Counted from the stretch's first letter, positions 13,847-26,857 are shown. The stretch: DNA of 64,000 nt from Dirofilaria immitis (GCA_024305405.1 JAKNDB010000087.1:1674001-1738000); one strand, 5' to 3'. Numbers and translations are program-made. Notes: generated by a model not told the origin, from the sequence alone.

Positions 13847-15646
13847 TCAGCAATTACAACCACCAGATGGCTGTGTTGTTTCCCGATGATGCAAGCGTAT
13901 CTGGTCTGGAAATTCTGGAAAATCTTGCACATCTTGCGCTTCGCGCTCTAAAGCATGACGAGCAATTTCAATAAATGCTTGTTCCACATTTACAGCTTCC
14001 TTGGCCGATACCTGAAATAGGATAACAAATCAGTTCAAATAGATAATAAATGCTAGTGAATAGATAAAATCTGAATAATGGTAATCTGATACACCTCACT
14101 CTTTCACACATAATTTTTACTTATATCCAGAGAAATTGGATGCGACTGCTCTGAATAACTTAGAAATCTTCAAATTTTGTAATTATTTCGAAATTCAAAA
14201 AAAAGAGAGCGTAAAAACGACTAGGTCCAAAGAAAATAGCACTAACTAGCAAAGGAGACAAAAATTTGTATTATATATCCGATGTTCGATGAAAAATAAA
14301 AGAGATTTTAACGTCAGTTTTTATCAAATTATATGAATGATTCTCGGTTTTCTTATTTTGGAAAAAAAACACTATTTGGAAAAACACTGCCTAACCTCAT
14401 AATATTTGATATTGTTTTTTGTCTGGCACCATGCTTGAGCCCTTTTGGCACTAACGGCACGCTTAGCTTCTAGATCAATTTTATTACCCAGTAATACGAA
14501 TGGGAAATGTTCCGGATCGCGTGGACTAAAATTAAATAACTTTAAATCATTAGATCATCAAGTTTATTAATGCCACTTGTTTGATTCTTCTGCTCAATAT
14601 ATTGCTTGTTGCTATGGTCATTTAAACATAAACTTCGCATTGTCATATCAAAAAAGTTTGATATTATAAATAGTACACATTGAAGCTGACATCACATTAA
14701 GCAAAAATTATTTATATTCCTCTAAAAAGGTAAAAAGATTCAGCTGTTCTAAACAATATCACAGATCTTTCCAGAATTTCCTTTCCCATAGAATTATGTC
14801 CTTCTTAGAATAAAAATTTATTCTAGACATAAATGTTACAAATGTACAGGCAGTCATTCATACTATTTTTGTAGCAAATATACTCTTTAAATTTATATAA
14901 GAAATATGCATCTCAGGTATAACTACAGCTGAAAATCATATATGAAATTATTAAAAATACATTAGAAATAAACCTTGCTTGGATCAGAAATTCGTCTGTC
15001 CATGTTTCAAGACTTCTAAAAGAACTGACATTAGTGATATCATAAGTAAGTACACAGCAGTCCGCTCCTCTATAAAAGCAACACCCAACGACTGAAAACG
15101 TTCTTGTCCAGCTGTATCCCAAATCTGCAAAAAAAACTATTTTACAACTCTAACTCAGAAACATTTATTAATTTTTAAAATTTAATATAACTAACTTTGT
15201 TTTGTAATTAAAAAGAATAAGTAAACTTAATAAAATTATAAATGATGTAGATGACTCATAGACAGATGATAGACATATACTTGAATTGTTTAATATTTCA
15301 GAAATCACGAAATAACTCTTCATTAGTTCATCAATCGTTTCTCCAAAAAAGGGAAGCATTTCAAATATCTGTTAAAATACTCTACACATATATTTTTATG
15401 ACTTAAAAATTTAAATTTCAGCTTAAACCTTGAAAAATAAGTAAACAGTTGACCAACCTGCATAGTCACAGTTCTATCATCAACTGTTATGTCCTTTGAC
15501 AAGAAATCAGCACCAATTGTTGCTTTATATTGATTACTGAATTTCTTGTTTATATATTGATTCATTAGTGATGTTTTGCCAACACCCGAATCACCTAGTA
15601 TGATTACCTTGAGAAGAGCTTTTTTACGAACTCCAGGTGCTGACAT
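13847..15646 (-). CDS. rab-7: Rab7 small GTPase
   Basis: Small GTPase that drives late endosome to lysosome traffic and phagosome maturation, membrane-bound through prenylated C-terminal cysteines. Four exons on the minus strand: 15458-15646, 14974-15124, 14396-14525 and 13847-14011, about 210 residues, the normal Rab7 length. Visible motifs: P-loop GDSGVGKT (about residues 15-22), switch I KATIGADF, switch [16 protein letters not shown], the Rab7-type [10 protein letters not shown] and [21 protein letters not shown] for guanine specificity, [12 protein letters not shown], and a terminal CNC prenylation motif. Exon 2 as written lacks one T in a run at about 15075 (GCTTTTATAGA where the family needs a codon more for Phe-Tyr-Arg), which breaks the frame in the middle of an invariant region. 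In such an essential, conserved gene this is best explained by a sequencing or assembly deletion. With that base counted, every splice phase agrees. Confidence 0.95.
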
Positions 15647-18034
15647 TGTGATGAATTCAGATCAACAAACTGAAATATGTTATAACATTAACAAAAAATT
15701 TTAAATATAAACTTTTAACGAAAAAACGAACTGAAGAAGTCTTTTTTTCATATTAACAAACTCCAAAAATTATGACTTTTCTTCGTATCATTCAGCATTT
15801 ACTTTTTCTTCGTTTTTTCACAAATTTTTTTCTTCATAATTCAGAAGGAGTTCAGGTATAGTACTTTTAGGGAAATGCAAAAAATTTCCTGGTGTGGAGA
15901 AAATGAATAATGAAAACTGAATCATCTGAAAAAGAAGCAAACAACAGCGATACACATACGAACTGATAAGTAAACTTCCATTGAACCAAAAATTGCGTAA
16001 ACGAAAAATAAGAACATATTCAGCTACAATTCAAGTTGTAAAAATTTCAATATTTTAATAACTGCGAATACGAGTCAATAGACATTACTAACAATTTATT
16101 GATATTCTTATCTCATCATATCATATTTTCGTTTGCTGTAAACAAAAGCAAGCAACATAACACTACGCAAACTAATTATCAACGCATGAATAATTCTTAA
16201 TTTCTAAAATGCTACATATACAATATTTTTCATTTCTAAGTAGCCAATCTGAAAAATTATGCATTCTAAGCATTTGTCGCATTTGTTGCACAATTTCTAT
16301 TCTGTTCGCAGTATAGCCTCAACATCTAAAGGCCTGAAATAAGTTATAAATATATCGTCGGCTGACAAAATATTAGGTGATCAAAAATTAGAAACACACT
16401 ATTTGCTAAATTTACATTACTTGAAAGCAATAATGGTAACTTTAATCCTTCTTATTCTCGACAACTAAAAATTTTCCTAATAATTATCGAAATAATGATG
16501 ATCATATTTGCAGAATTACCTAACATAGCAGAAATGCATTCAAAATAATATCAGCACAATATCTGCAAGAGTTCTGCAAGATTTCCAGCAAACAAAATAT
16601 CATTGAAATTTATTCTTTGTAAAATTACTGAAAGTTTCTACGAAAATTCTTCGTATAATTTAATGATATATGATGAATGGATGATTAGAGTGATAATGGC
16701 AAATCACATTCACAATTATATACTGAAATGAGTTTCATAAAAAAAAAGTTACTACCATAAAATTTTATTTAAAGAAAAATAAATTTTAGTTTAATGATAG
16801 AGTTAACTACACCGCTTTACTCAATTATGTTAACATTCGAAATCAACGCAGTCGGTAAATGTCAAAATAATAATTTTAAAAATCAATTAAAATTCTTCCT
16901 TACAACTACGATGTTTTTAAAAATAATAATAAACAAGGAAGAAATAAGCATCATCGATTCAATCTAGCAATTACCTAAGCTATCATTGATATCTAAAAGT
17001 TTTTAGTCAAAAGAGTTCGATATGTATAGCTAAATTTGGTTTAATATGATCGGAAGAAATGACAATGAGATAATTAATTAAACAATACTGATCATTAATT
17101 AGATAACAAACAATTCGAGATACCTAAGAAAGAATAAAGATGAATTTTATGCTATGCTGACTCACATAAAGAATTTTAATCTATTCAAAATTTATTTGTA
17201 ATTGATAATTCGTATCATCGAAGCGATAAGATGTCGAAATATTATGAATCTTTGTTTATTAAAAAAAGACGATTAAATTTGAAATGATTAAATATGACAA
17301 ATCTCTCTGCTTGCTTCAAATGAAAATATGATCAATGATGATATGAGTCAAAACAATCTATATGAATCAAATGAGCAACAGTCGAGTATACAAACGGATG
17401 ACAAAGATAATACCGAAAAGAATATTTCAACTTAATATTATCTGATAAATTTTCATGATAAGAAAATTCTTCTTTCAATCAACAATTTTAAAATAATCTA
17501 AATACAAAGATTTTATTCGAGATATTGAAGAATTATCACAGAGTAAAAAGCATATGAAAGCAGCGAATTAGAAAATCTTAAATTGTTATGTGATATATCC
17601 TCATTACAAAGCAATATTAAACAATATATTCCAAGCTGCCTAAAGTACTTCTTCTCTCAACATTTTTCCAAATAGCGAAAAACAAATAAATTATTTTCAT
17701 TTGCATTTCAGAAAGTTTGCTTTGAATAGCGGTTTAGAAAGGGATTAAAATTCATTTCCAAATTCACTGATATACGGAGCTTAATTTCAAATTATAAATC
17801 TCAACTTTCGAAATAAATTATTTGACAAATATTTAAGAGAAAAAATCAAAATGAAGAGAATGCCAGATGAAATGAGTATGGAGTAAAAGAAATAACATTA
17901 CAAAAAGCAAATAACCCTTGCGACCTTTGAGCTCTAATAACATGTCGAAATGTCACGCATTAAGATCTAAAAAGGCAAAGATCAATAAATTATAATTTCT
18001 AGTAAAAATAATCGATGTAAAATGATGAAATGAT

Positions 18035-18066
<32 letters not shown>

Positions 18067-18479
18067 GAGAGGAAGAGAAAGAAAAAAAAATTTTTACCTT
18101 TCAAATTTAAATAAAAATTATATAGTTTAATATGATTGCAATGCTTATTTTCAAATATTCATAAAGTATAGCTAAATGAAATTTCGAAAGAAAGCAAAAG
18201 CTAAAGTTAAATAAGATGCATAATTCATTCCGATTTAATAGAAAACTTATATATTATTATGATACGAATAGTTAAAAATTATATGAAAAAGCTCGATTCT
18301 TTATATTTTATGAAGAAATAAGTTCTTCATATTAAAAGCATTGGAAAAAAATAAAACCATATGATAAAAAAGACTGAGAAAGGCTTAAACGATGAAAGTA
18401 AACATTGTAAAGGTAGGGAAGCATCAGAATCATACGGAAGTATTATAGCTTGATTATAAGGATCTCAGGAATTTATCAA
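15647..18479. other. Upstream region of rab-7, no gene seen
   Basis: About 2.8 kb of AT-rich sequence 5' of rab-7 (-). I see no coding exon. It includes a (GA)n tract near 18044-18071. It should hold the rab-7 promoter and any 5'UTR exon; no particular element is recognised. Confidence 0.5.
18044..18071. repeat. (GA)n microsatellite
   Basis: Uninterrupted GA dinucleotides for about 28 bases, flanked by GAAA-rich sequence. A simple repeat with no functional inference. Confidence 0.9.
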
Positions 18480-18700
18480 AACTAAATATGTCAGGCTGAA
18501 ATTACTACATTTCATCCACACCCCTCGATTATAAAACCTCCGGTAAATCTCGGCATCTGCCATCCAGAACAAAGCACTGGTATACTTGGGGAGGAATTAC
18601 ACCACTTACCGTATATCTACAGTCGGCGTGAGACAGGAGAATTTCGAATCGCTTAATGCAGCACAAAAGCAAGGACCGTCTATTGCTTTAGGAAATTTAA
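18480..18700. other. Isolated GC-rich patch, nature unknown
   Basis: A roughly 220-base block whose base composition stands out sharply from the surrounding AT-rich DNA. On the minus strand one frame reads PKAIDGPCFCAALSDSKFSC and then ..LTPTVDIR up to a perfect donor GTAAGT at about 18606; another frame stays open for about 50 codons to a stop near 18535. Plus-strand frames are also open, as expected from composition. It could be a terminal exon of a minus-strand gene whose upstream exon lies at 19177-19328, or a structured non-coding RNA. I could not match it to SRP, RNase P, Y, U-snRNA or 5S RNA by eye. Confidence 0.45.
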
Positions 18701-19176
18701 ATTTAATAACATCTAGTTATTGTGCTAATCAGTGCTTGATGAATTGAAATATTCGGATACCATTGATACGAATAAAATGAAATTAATGAATTCTCTGAGA
18801 TTTAACAGAATTACGATTAGATTTTCTTATTATAATTATGCTAATGTGTTGAAAAATTCTTCCTCATTCCATTTATTTGTAGATAATTTAATCATTCATT
18901 TTATCACTGCACAAGTTCGATCTTTTAATTGACTTGATTACTGCAGAAATTCCTTCGAAAAATTATTCTAAATTTGAACTATTTATCTTTAGCTTATCTT
19001 ATTTGCAGCTTGAACGAGATTCTGCTATCACATTGTAATGTATTTAATGAACTGTAAAATAAGTTTAAATGATAATTTAACTTAACATAATTATTATTTA
19101 AATTAATATTCATAGATGACTCAAGCATCAAAATTGAATGCTAGTCACCAAATAAAAATAGATCTAAGTTGCTTAC

Positions 19177-19328
19177 TTTCATCTCTTGGGCAGATGTGTT
19201 GAGTATATAATTATTATTTTCATCACAATCAACCAAAGCCCCAACTATAACAAAGTGAAAAGGAACACCAGAAATCGCAAGTGCTGCAACAGTATCAATC
19301 AATGCTGGTACCTCAGGAGGATTTATAT
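19177..19328 (-). CDS. Orphan coding exon, unidentified
   Basis: The minus strand reads an open, protein-like segment, PPEVPALIDTVAALAISGVP followed by FHFVIVGALVDCDENNNYIL and NTSAQEMK, ending exactly at a strong donor GTAAGC (phase 0) and starting after a weak CCAAG acceptor. Base composition is clearly coding-like. The alternation of hydrophobic strand (FHFVIVGALVD) and helix is Rossmann- or VWA-like, but that is only an impression. It lies just 3' of the GILT gene on the same strand. The GC-rich patch at 18.5-18.7 kb is the obvious candidate for the next exon, although its phase does not match without an indel. No upstream exon was found. Confidence 0.45.
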
Positions 19329-20280
19329 CTTGGAATTAATAGTTTATACATAAAATAAAATTATCTATGAAATGAGTTCATGAAACAAGTAATAAAAATA
19401 GATATGTCAAATATAAGGGAACAAATCAATGCTATATTTAGAAAATTAAATATTATGGTAATAATGAGATGACTGGCAAAGCGTATAGTTATTGCAATAA
19501 AAATTTTAAATTTCTATTAAAAAACATATATAAAAGATAAGAATAAAAGAAGTAATAAAAATTGATAGATAGAATTTACAATAAAAGATAAGAAAACTGT
19601 AATAAAAAGAATAAATTGCAAAGATAAGTGAGCTAGAATGTTTTGAAACGATATGAACTATTCTCATATGCATTACAGGATTACAAATTCATTCTAAAAA
19701 ACATGGAATTAGAAGAGTAGGTATTTAAAAACGACAAATTTTTCAAACAAAATTTAATAGTTAAGAGTGATATATTATTTCTCTTTTTCCTCTTATCATG
19801 ATTCACACATATCAAGTCTAGATTATGCAGCAAATCTGACTGCATATTCTCTTATAAATCTTCAGAAAGAATACAAATTAATAAAAAAAAGATAATTACA
19901 CGCAATACGTCAAAAACAAATTTTGTTTAGAGTGAAAATGTAAATTAAACTCGAATCATCGCAAACAAAGTGAAAGAAAAAAGGAACAAATTCAGAACAA
20001 GAATGTTAAGTTATTCATAAAACTTTTGCTAAGTAATGAAGATATATATTTATGTAATCAAGTAATTATTAATAATAACTGAGAAAATTTTTCAAGAATA
20101 AATCTACATTTCGTAGTTTCAATTAAAACAGTATATTTAATATGTTTATTAAGCTTTGTTTGTCGAATAAATCCATTCGTTATTCTCAAAATTTTTCAAT
20201 TACCTATGCGCTAGTTGATTTTGAATTTCAGTACGATAATAAAGTTTCGAAAAAAAAATTGATAAGGAGATGGGACTTAT
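19329..20280. other. Spacer 3' of GILT gene
   Basis: AT-rich sequence between the orphan exon and the GILT stop codon. No exon or RNA recognised; it contains the 3'UTR of the GILT gene. Confidence 0.5.
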
Positions 20281-22430
20281 TTATTGTTGCTCTTTGCATT
20301 GATCCGGTACGGGATCTAGCGCATCACAAACATTCTTTTTCAAATCATAGAATGCATCACTTGAACGTTTTTCGTTGATCATAATCCAAGGAACGAAATT
20401 TAGCGGTGGTTTCAAATGATGCGTTTCAATGCCTGCTTTTGCAAGAAGTCTTCTTCCTTCTTCTCCTTCAGCGCATCGTAGAATACTGAAATACTCAAAT
20501 AATAGTATATAAATCAGAAATGATATGGGAATTTTCAAGACTGATAAAAAGAACTAATGGATATTCTAAGAGCTTAATCACAAAAGGATTTTCGCTTAAT
20601 AATAACTGGCATCTGTAACAGAATACCTAACCATATTTCATATTTTCTTTGAAATAGCATAAAAAGATATCCCGCAATTTTATCGTCCAACTAAAAATGT
20701 ACTTGTCACAGAAATATCGTATCTCATCTTTACATGCACATATATATAGAGTTTTATCTAAAAACCTGATATTGGAATGCATAATTTTCTCTTCCAAACT
20801 CTACACTAACAAAAACATATCGGCAACGAGGAAAAAATTATATCCTACCAGCCATATACATATAAATGAACTATTTCTGCCATTTCTCAAAACTTCGTTC
20901 AATTTTTCAACCTAGTATCTCCTACTGAAATTAACCTTTTAGTAGAAACATGAAGTTTCGACAAGCATTTTGATCCAGCTGAACGAAGATCGCGCTTCCC
21001 TTGGATACACGATATTACTGGAACATATTTATACGGATCTCCAACTATGTCAATTACACAATTCATAAGCTGATTTAATTCGCATTCTGGTGGTCCATGT
21101 TGACATTCACATCTAAAAAAATAAAAAGATCAACTGAATAACAATAAAAATCAGCTTATCAATTTTGAGCCTTATAAATATTATAAGCCATATAGCTATA
21201 AGCGTTGATCAACAAAATTAACAATAAGCTATTTATTTTTCTCTATTCACATTCTTATAAATCCTTCACAATAAATATTTCCTCAATAAAATCACATTTT
21301 AATGCAAACAAAAGAATCTTTCGAGCAAAAAAATTATAAAGAATAAGAAGTTATGGAAAGAACAATATTATTTAAGAGCTATTTTTAAAATAATATTTTT
21401 CTTTAACCTGTAGTCATTGCCAACTGGGTTACATACTGCTTTGCCGAATGGTACAATTTTAAGCGAAATTCTATTTGTTACGGATATGGTTTGCCATGTT
21501 GGTAAAAGTTGTCGATGAACAAAGCGTGTAGTATCCGGACATTGTGCTTCGATATATACCGCTAAATCTACTATATTGCCAACCGCGACTTCTGGTATAT
21601 ATGATTTTAATAGCTGAAAGTAGAAAATTTCTTTCCAGCCACGAAAAAAGAAAAACTTAATTAGAGATAATTAATGATTAAATTCATTTCTCTATTTCTC
21701 TAAGTAATTTTAAACTTGAACTTTATTTTGTTCATTGAAGTAAGAAAAATTTCTTAGTATTGTTCTAAAGCAAATACTAGTATCATTCACTATATAACAG
21801 CAGTCAACTCAAAATAAATTAAATATATTTTTGAAACTTAAAATATAACTTAAAAAATGTAGTCATGTTTGAATAAAATAAAATGATAAATAAAGTAAAG
21901 AAAATAAGTCTTGATTACACGTTAATCTCAATTTGAAATCAAGCAGAATGATTTCATCTGTCATATATCTATTTTCATTTCTTAGAAAAGAATAAAATCT
22001 CGCAAGAGAAAATATCAGCTCTTCAAAACAGTTCTGATAATCTCAAATTCTTTTAAAATTTTTTTATGGATCAACTTCATCTGAAACAATTTTATTTTGA
22101 TGAAATGTTAATTCGAAATATCCTTCTCTTTCTTATTTTAGCTATCGATTTTTCAAAAAAATTTGTCATAATTATAATTTCTTTTTATATCAACTCCTTC
22201 GTTTTTCAGTCCAAAAGATTTAAAATTTCTGTAAGATTTGATTTAAGTTTCAATATGGTTACCGAAACTGTCAAACTTGAGTGAATCGTACGAGTACAGT
22301 TAATACGATAAAAGGCACATAATAAATAATTCCTTTCAGCATCGGCATAAGATAAAGCGTTAGTTGATTTCACGTAAAATGACGTGAAGAAGTGAATGCT
22401 TGTTAATGTAAATAGCAATAGTAGTTCCAT
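20281..22430 (-). CDS. GILT-family lysosomal thiol reductase-like protein
   Basis: GILT proteins are secreted or lysosomal reductases that open disulphides at acid pH. Four minus-strand exons: 22263-22430, 21408-21613, 20936-21112 and 20281-20485; all phases agree and give 251 residues. A signal peptide (MELLLLFTLTSIHFFTSFYV) comes first. The thioredoxin-like domain follows: NIVDLAVYIEAQCPDTTRF, VPFGKAVCNPVGNDYR, then the GILT signature CECQHGPPECELNQLMNCVI, YVPVISCIQGK, and the C-terminal CAEGEEGRRLLAKAG and LKPPLNFVPWIMIN blocks. The active-site motif expected as CXXC reads CPDT, so the second, resolving cysteine is absent in this copy while the other conserved cysteines are kept. It may be a non-canonical or inactive member, or a monothiol enzyme. 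An alternative first exon pair at 24902-25770 would replace the signal peptide by a membrane anchor. Confidence 0.93.
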
Positions 22431-24901
22431 TTCTATATGCTTGAATGTAAGAGAAAATCAGTTCTTGGAAAAGAACTGATCGTCCAAATTTGAGTTTTCT
22501 AAATTAAAAGAGAGGTACGAAGATCATCGAATCTTATATTAAAGTCCACATGAATGCTTGTATATATACAATTCTAAATATAGGAGCTAAATCATTAAAC
22601 AACATCAAAATAATTCTTCTGTTCTTGAAACTTCAAAGCAAATGAACACGATTCAGCGATTTCAAAAAACCTGAAGTCAAAAACTAAATCTTTTTATAAG
22701 GAATTCACTGAATTTGGAAGCTGTGCAGTATAAATTTTAAGTTTGATTCAATCCCTAATAAAGAGAGAGAGAATGAAAGGAAAAAAAATAATTTGTAATC
22801 TAACAGAATTCTGAAATAATTTCTATCAAAAAATTGACAAAACATCGAACTATTTATGTCGAATGAGCAAATTGATAAGACGACGATCAGTGAAAAAATA
22901 TTTGTAAAAGTGATAGAAACGATATATATTCAGAAGCCCAGTGAAAATATCATAATTTCTTGCAAAATATTAAGTATAGAAATTATTGCTTAAATATAAT
23001 CCGAATAAAAATTCGAATTTAGGTAAATTTAATTTTAAATTTCATAAATTTTGCTTTAATTAAGGAAGAAATTTCTAGAATTATTATGCTTCAACCAATT
23101 CGGACAAAAGATTGAGAAAATTGTAACTGATTAAGATATGAAAGAGATAAAGTAAATAATTATTTTAGCGTAATCAATCATTAGAAAGGAATGATGATGG
23201 ATAGTATGTCTCGATGTCATATTAGTTAACAGACAATTCATTTCAAACAAGAAAAAGATAAGATAAGAAGCATACGATGATAATCATTGCATAGTTAACA
23301 TTAAGCATTAGGCAGTAATTATCACCATATATTTCTTGTAACCAATATTATCTTTACACTTCGGAAATAATTGTAAGAATAAAAAGGAGATTTCTATTTC
23401 AGCAATAGACAAATCAAATTTCATTTCTGACTGACGATTTTTCTAGGTGCAATTTTTCTAATAAACATATCTAAATTTTATTTCCAACTACATATTAATT
23501 ATATCATAGATAACAATGAGAATCATAAAAAAAATGTTAAGCTAAGCTGCAATTGATAAAATATAAGAAGCTATCATATCTCTCATTTTTTTAATCATTT
23601 CTCTTTTAAAGAAATCTTACTCTTCATAAGTTTCATTTTCATATTCAAAACTTAAATTATGTTGAAGAATTAGGCGGATCACTTAAGATCAGCTTTCTAC
23701 GTTTCAATTTCAAGAAATGCTAAAATTTACAATAATTATCCTAATTTATTAATCAAAAATAAAATCCAATCAATAAGTGGCATGATAAAAAATATAGTCC
23801 TAACATTAAATTTATCACATTTTTTTCTAAGGTTTAATCTTATCCTAATTCCTAATTATCTTTTTTCCTTTTCATAAGTAAAAGAAAAAAAAGTTATCAT
23901 ATTTTATAAAAATTTGAAAAGATAAAACCATAGCGTAATATTACTTTAAAATTAATTATAGTTAATATCTACGTAATTTGTTTGTCAAAATTGATTAGAG
24001 TAAACATTGGCGAGATGAAAAGATAGTAAAGTGATTTTTTTACCTGATATTACATTAATTCAAAGTGTAATATCTTATTTTATTTTAAGTCAAAGAAATC
24101 TATCACCTGCAATTAGTTTGACAGACAGTTCTAAATTTTAGTATCATTAATAATAATAATAAGACATCTTAAAAATTTCCATACTTGAAAATAAACATCT
24201 ATTTTAAGGAATATTTAATAAGCTGCATCGAATCCATATAATATTGATATCGAATAATCGTCTACTTTATTTGTTTTCGAACTTATACTGGTATTAGTAT
24301 TCCAAGAGAGAATTATATATGTTAATTATTAATCTGATTTACCTCAATAGTTAAAACACAAACATGTGATCAAAATTATTTTTCAAATAATTTCAATTTA
24401 TAACATTTTTTGTTAATTAAGTATCATTGGTTTTAATATCTCAAAAAAAAAACTATAAATTTTCAATATTTCTAATTAATATATGGTTTATTGGTTCACA
24501 AAATTAGATTTTAATACTTATCACTAGAAACGTCACCAAATTTCTATAGCCTGATGCAAATAGTGATAATTCGAGTTAATAATATATTGTAATCTATAGC
24601 AATTGAAGGATATGAATTAATAAAATTTTATTTGCTTAAAGTAATATAGAAAATATAATTTTAGCTTTATAAAAATACGTGTCCCATATTCCGAACATAC
24701 ACAAGGTAACAAGAAAAACTGATACTTTTAGCAACAATTTTTAATACAGCTATATCCTCTATCTCAACGATGTATTATAAAATCTACAGCAATATGAAGA
24801 ATATTCAACAGAAAAGTATTTTTAAAAAGTTAAAAAAACTCATATAAATTAAATCCTATAAGATTTATTAAATAATAAAGCCAATACTTATTTTTACTTA
24901 C
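22431..24901. other. Upstream region of GILT gene, or intron of its longer isoform
   Basis: About 2.5 kb of AT-rich sequence. No coding exon with acceptable splice sites was found on either strand. If the membrane-anchor exons at 24.9-25.8 kb belong to the GILT gene, this is an intron that also contains the promoter of the signal-peptide form. Confidence 0.45.
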
Positions 24902-25143
24902 TGATTTTTCCTTCACAGCGCTCTTCTCCAACAATAATGTGAATAACCATTGATAAAAGATAAAAATTAAAATAACACCTGGGATAATGCAAAAATAATG
25001 ACATTTAAAGCAGAATAAATATCGTGCTATACCCTTTATAATACTGCTCTTCTTTTCTGAAACACAATAATTTTTGTTAAACAGACAATATTTGAATGAA
25101 TTATATCTCACAATTTTCTTTAGAATTGTAAAATTTTTTAATG

Positions 25144-25210
<67 letters not shown>

Positions 25211-25770
25211 AATGCACTAGCTGATAAGATGATCAGTAAAAATATGCAATGATGAATAAAATTAAATCAAATTAAGAAAGAAAACGAGATATAATAATTT
25301 ATAGTGTAATTGCAGTCATCTTTCCTTGAGTTGTATGTAAATATTTTTCCTCATTTTATTCCAAATAAAAATTATAGTTTTATGTATGATTCCTATTTTT
25401 GTTAAAGCAAAATTTCAGAAGCAAAGTTTAATTAATTTTAATTATTTTACCATCAAACTACTACTAGTAAGAATAAAGGACTAATAATAAAACGATACTA
25501 TAAGTTTTATAAAAGTTATCAAAACAATAATGGCAATGAGCGACACATATAAAATGGAAATAAGACAGTCTTTTAATTAAATGCATTTCTAGAGGGTGGA
25601 TATTACAGGATAGTTCCAATTGAATAACCAAGGTAATCAATAAAATTATAGATAAGTGATAAAGAACACAGTAATCAATAAATATTTAATTTTACAATAA
25701 TTGCTACCACAATTATTGTAAAATCGAAAATTTATCAAATTAAAAGAAAAAGTTAAAAATACTTACCCAT
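24902..25770 (-). CDS. Membrane-anchor exon pair, possible alternative 5' end of GILT gene
   Basis: Exon 24902-25056 is bounded by an excellent acceptor (GTGTTTCAG) and a perfect donor (GTAAGT) on the minus strand. It encodes a basic start, KKSSIIKGIARYLFCFKCHY, then a transmembrane helix, FCIIPGVILIFIFYQWLFTL, then LLEKSAVKEKS. A minimal coding start ATGG at 25767-25770, itself followed by GTAAGT, joins it in frame as Met-Glu. The exon ends in phase 0, and GILT exon 2 (21408-21613) also starts in phase 0, so the two would splice to a type II membrane-anchored GILT of about 248 residues. No other downstream partner exon was seen. It may instead be a separate small membrane-protein gene. Confidence 0.5.
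25143..25206. repeat. (AT)n microsatellite
   Basis: About 30 uninterrupted AT (TA) dinucleotides. It lies in the intron of the candidate anchor exon pair. Confidence 0.95.
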
Positions 25771-26437
25771 CTTCGAAAAAAATTCTTTCAATGAAAGTAA
25801 ACAAATAAATTATTAGTTCCAAATTCGTTTCGTTTTTCCAACATGCATTGTATAAATATGCTAAAATAAAAGATTAAAAAATTTTTTTAAATTTAAAAGT
25901 TATTGCAATTTATGATTGCAAAAATAATAATAATAATAATTGCAAAAGAATCTAACCCATCAATAGTAATATTTATTTTTTAAGTTTTATCATCTAACAG
26001 TTTGTTTTTTAGCATATCATTAATGTTTATTGTCTACAGTATTATTATCATTATTTGATCAGTACTATTAATGTTTGATTGGTAATTGTCAAAATGATGT
26101 GAAAAATATTATTGAAAGATTTCTAGCATATTACCTGCATAACATTCATTCTTTTATTAATCAACTTCAGCAAACTGATAAGATTTGTGATTTCTGCTAA
26201 CCAATAACATTGATTATCAACAAGTCTAACTAAATAAAAAAATGATTCGCTCGAACAAGCAGATGTTTTCGAAAATTTTTTCAAATGGATGATAGGGTAC
26301 CATAATCATTGGTACTATCTTGAGATTATAGAATTGTAAATTAACGAAGTCAGTGCAATTATTTTACAATTGACACTTTTAGGATTCTTGAACAAACGAT
26401 AGAGAAACAAAAATAAAAAGAAAAAACCATTTTAAAG

Positions 26438-26523
26438 ATGGATGCAGAAGTTAATAATAATAGAAGAGAAGATATAGAGTATAATCAACGTGAACCGGTT
26501 ATCATAACATTCTCTTCAGATCT
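26438..26523 (+). CDS. Orphan first exon (29 residues)
   Basis: ATG opens MDAEVNNNRREDIEYNQREP and VIITFSSDL, running straight into a perfect donor GTAAGTTT. Coding-like, acidic and polar. It ends in phase 2. The next plus-strand exon (from 28459) would give an immediate stop in that phase, so linkage to the YTH gene is not supported as written. It may be an alternative 5' exon of that gene with an indel, or the start of an unrecognised gene. Confidence 0.4.
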
Positions 26524-26857
26524 GTAAGTTTGCAATCGCATAACCTTGTCAGACTGGTTTTCATATTATCAATATTGATATATATTAAAACCAGTTAAAA
26601 GACTTTGATAACATCATTATTGAATGGATGAAGTTATTTCAATAGCTAGTCAAAATTAATTATGAAATGACGACCAATGTCCATTTCTTATTCCTTACAT
26701 TTGCTTTTTCTTTATCTAATTTTACACTTCTTCATCATCTTAAATAGATATTTTTGTATTTTCTTATAATCATAACAATGTTTAATTACTTATTTTCAAT
26801 ATCTTATAGTTGAATGAAAATTGAAAATCTAAAGAAAAACGATAAAAGAGTTGAGTT

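Noticed and set aside
18560..18620. Resemblance of GGTGTAATTCCTCCCCAAGT (minus strand) to the nematode spliced leader
   Set aside because: Several mismatches, no correct leader end, no Sm-binding site and no 5S repeat context.
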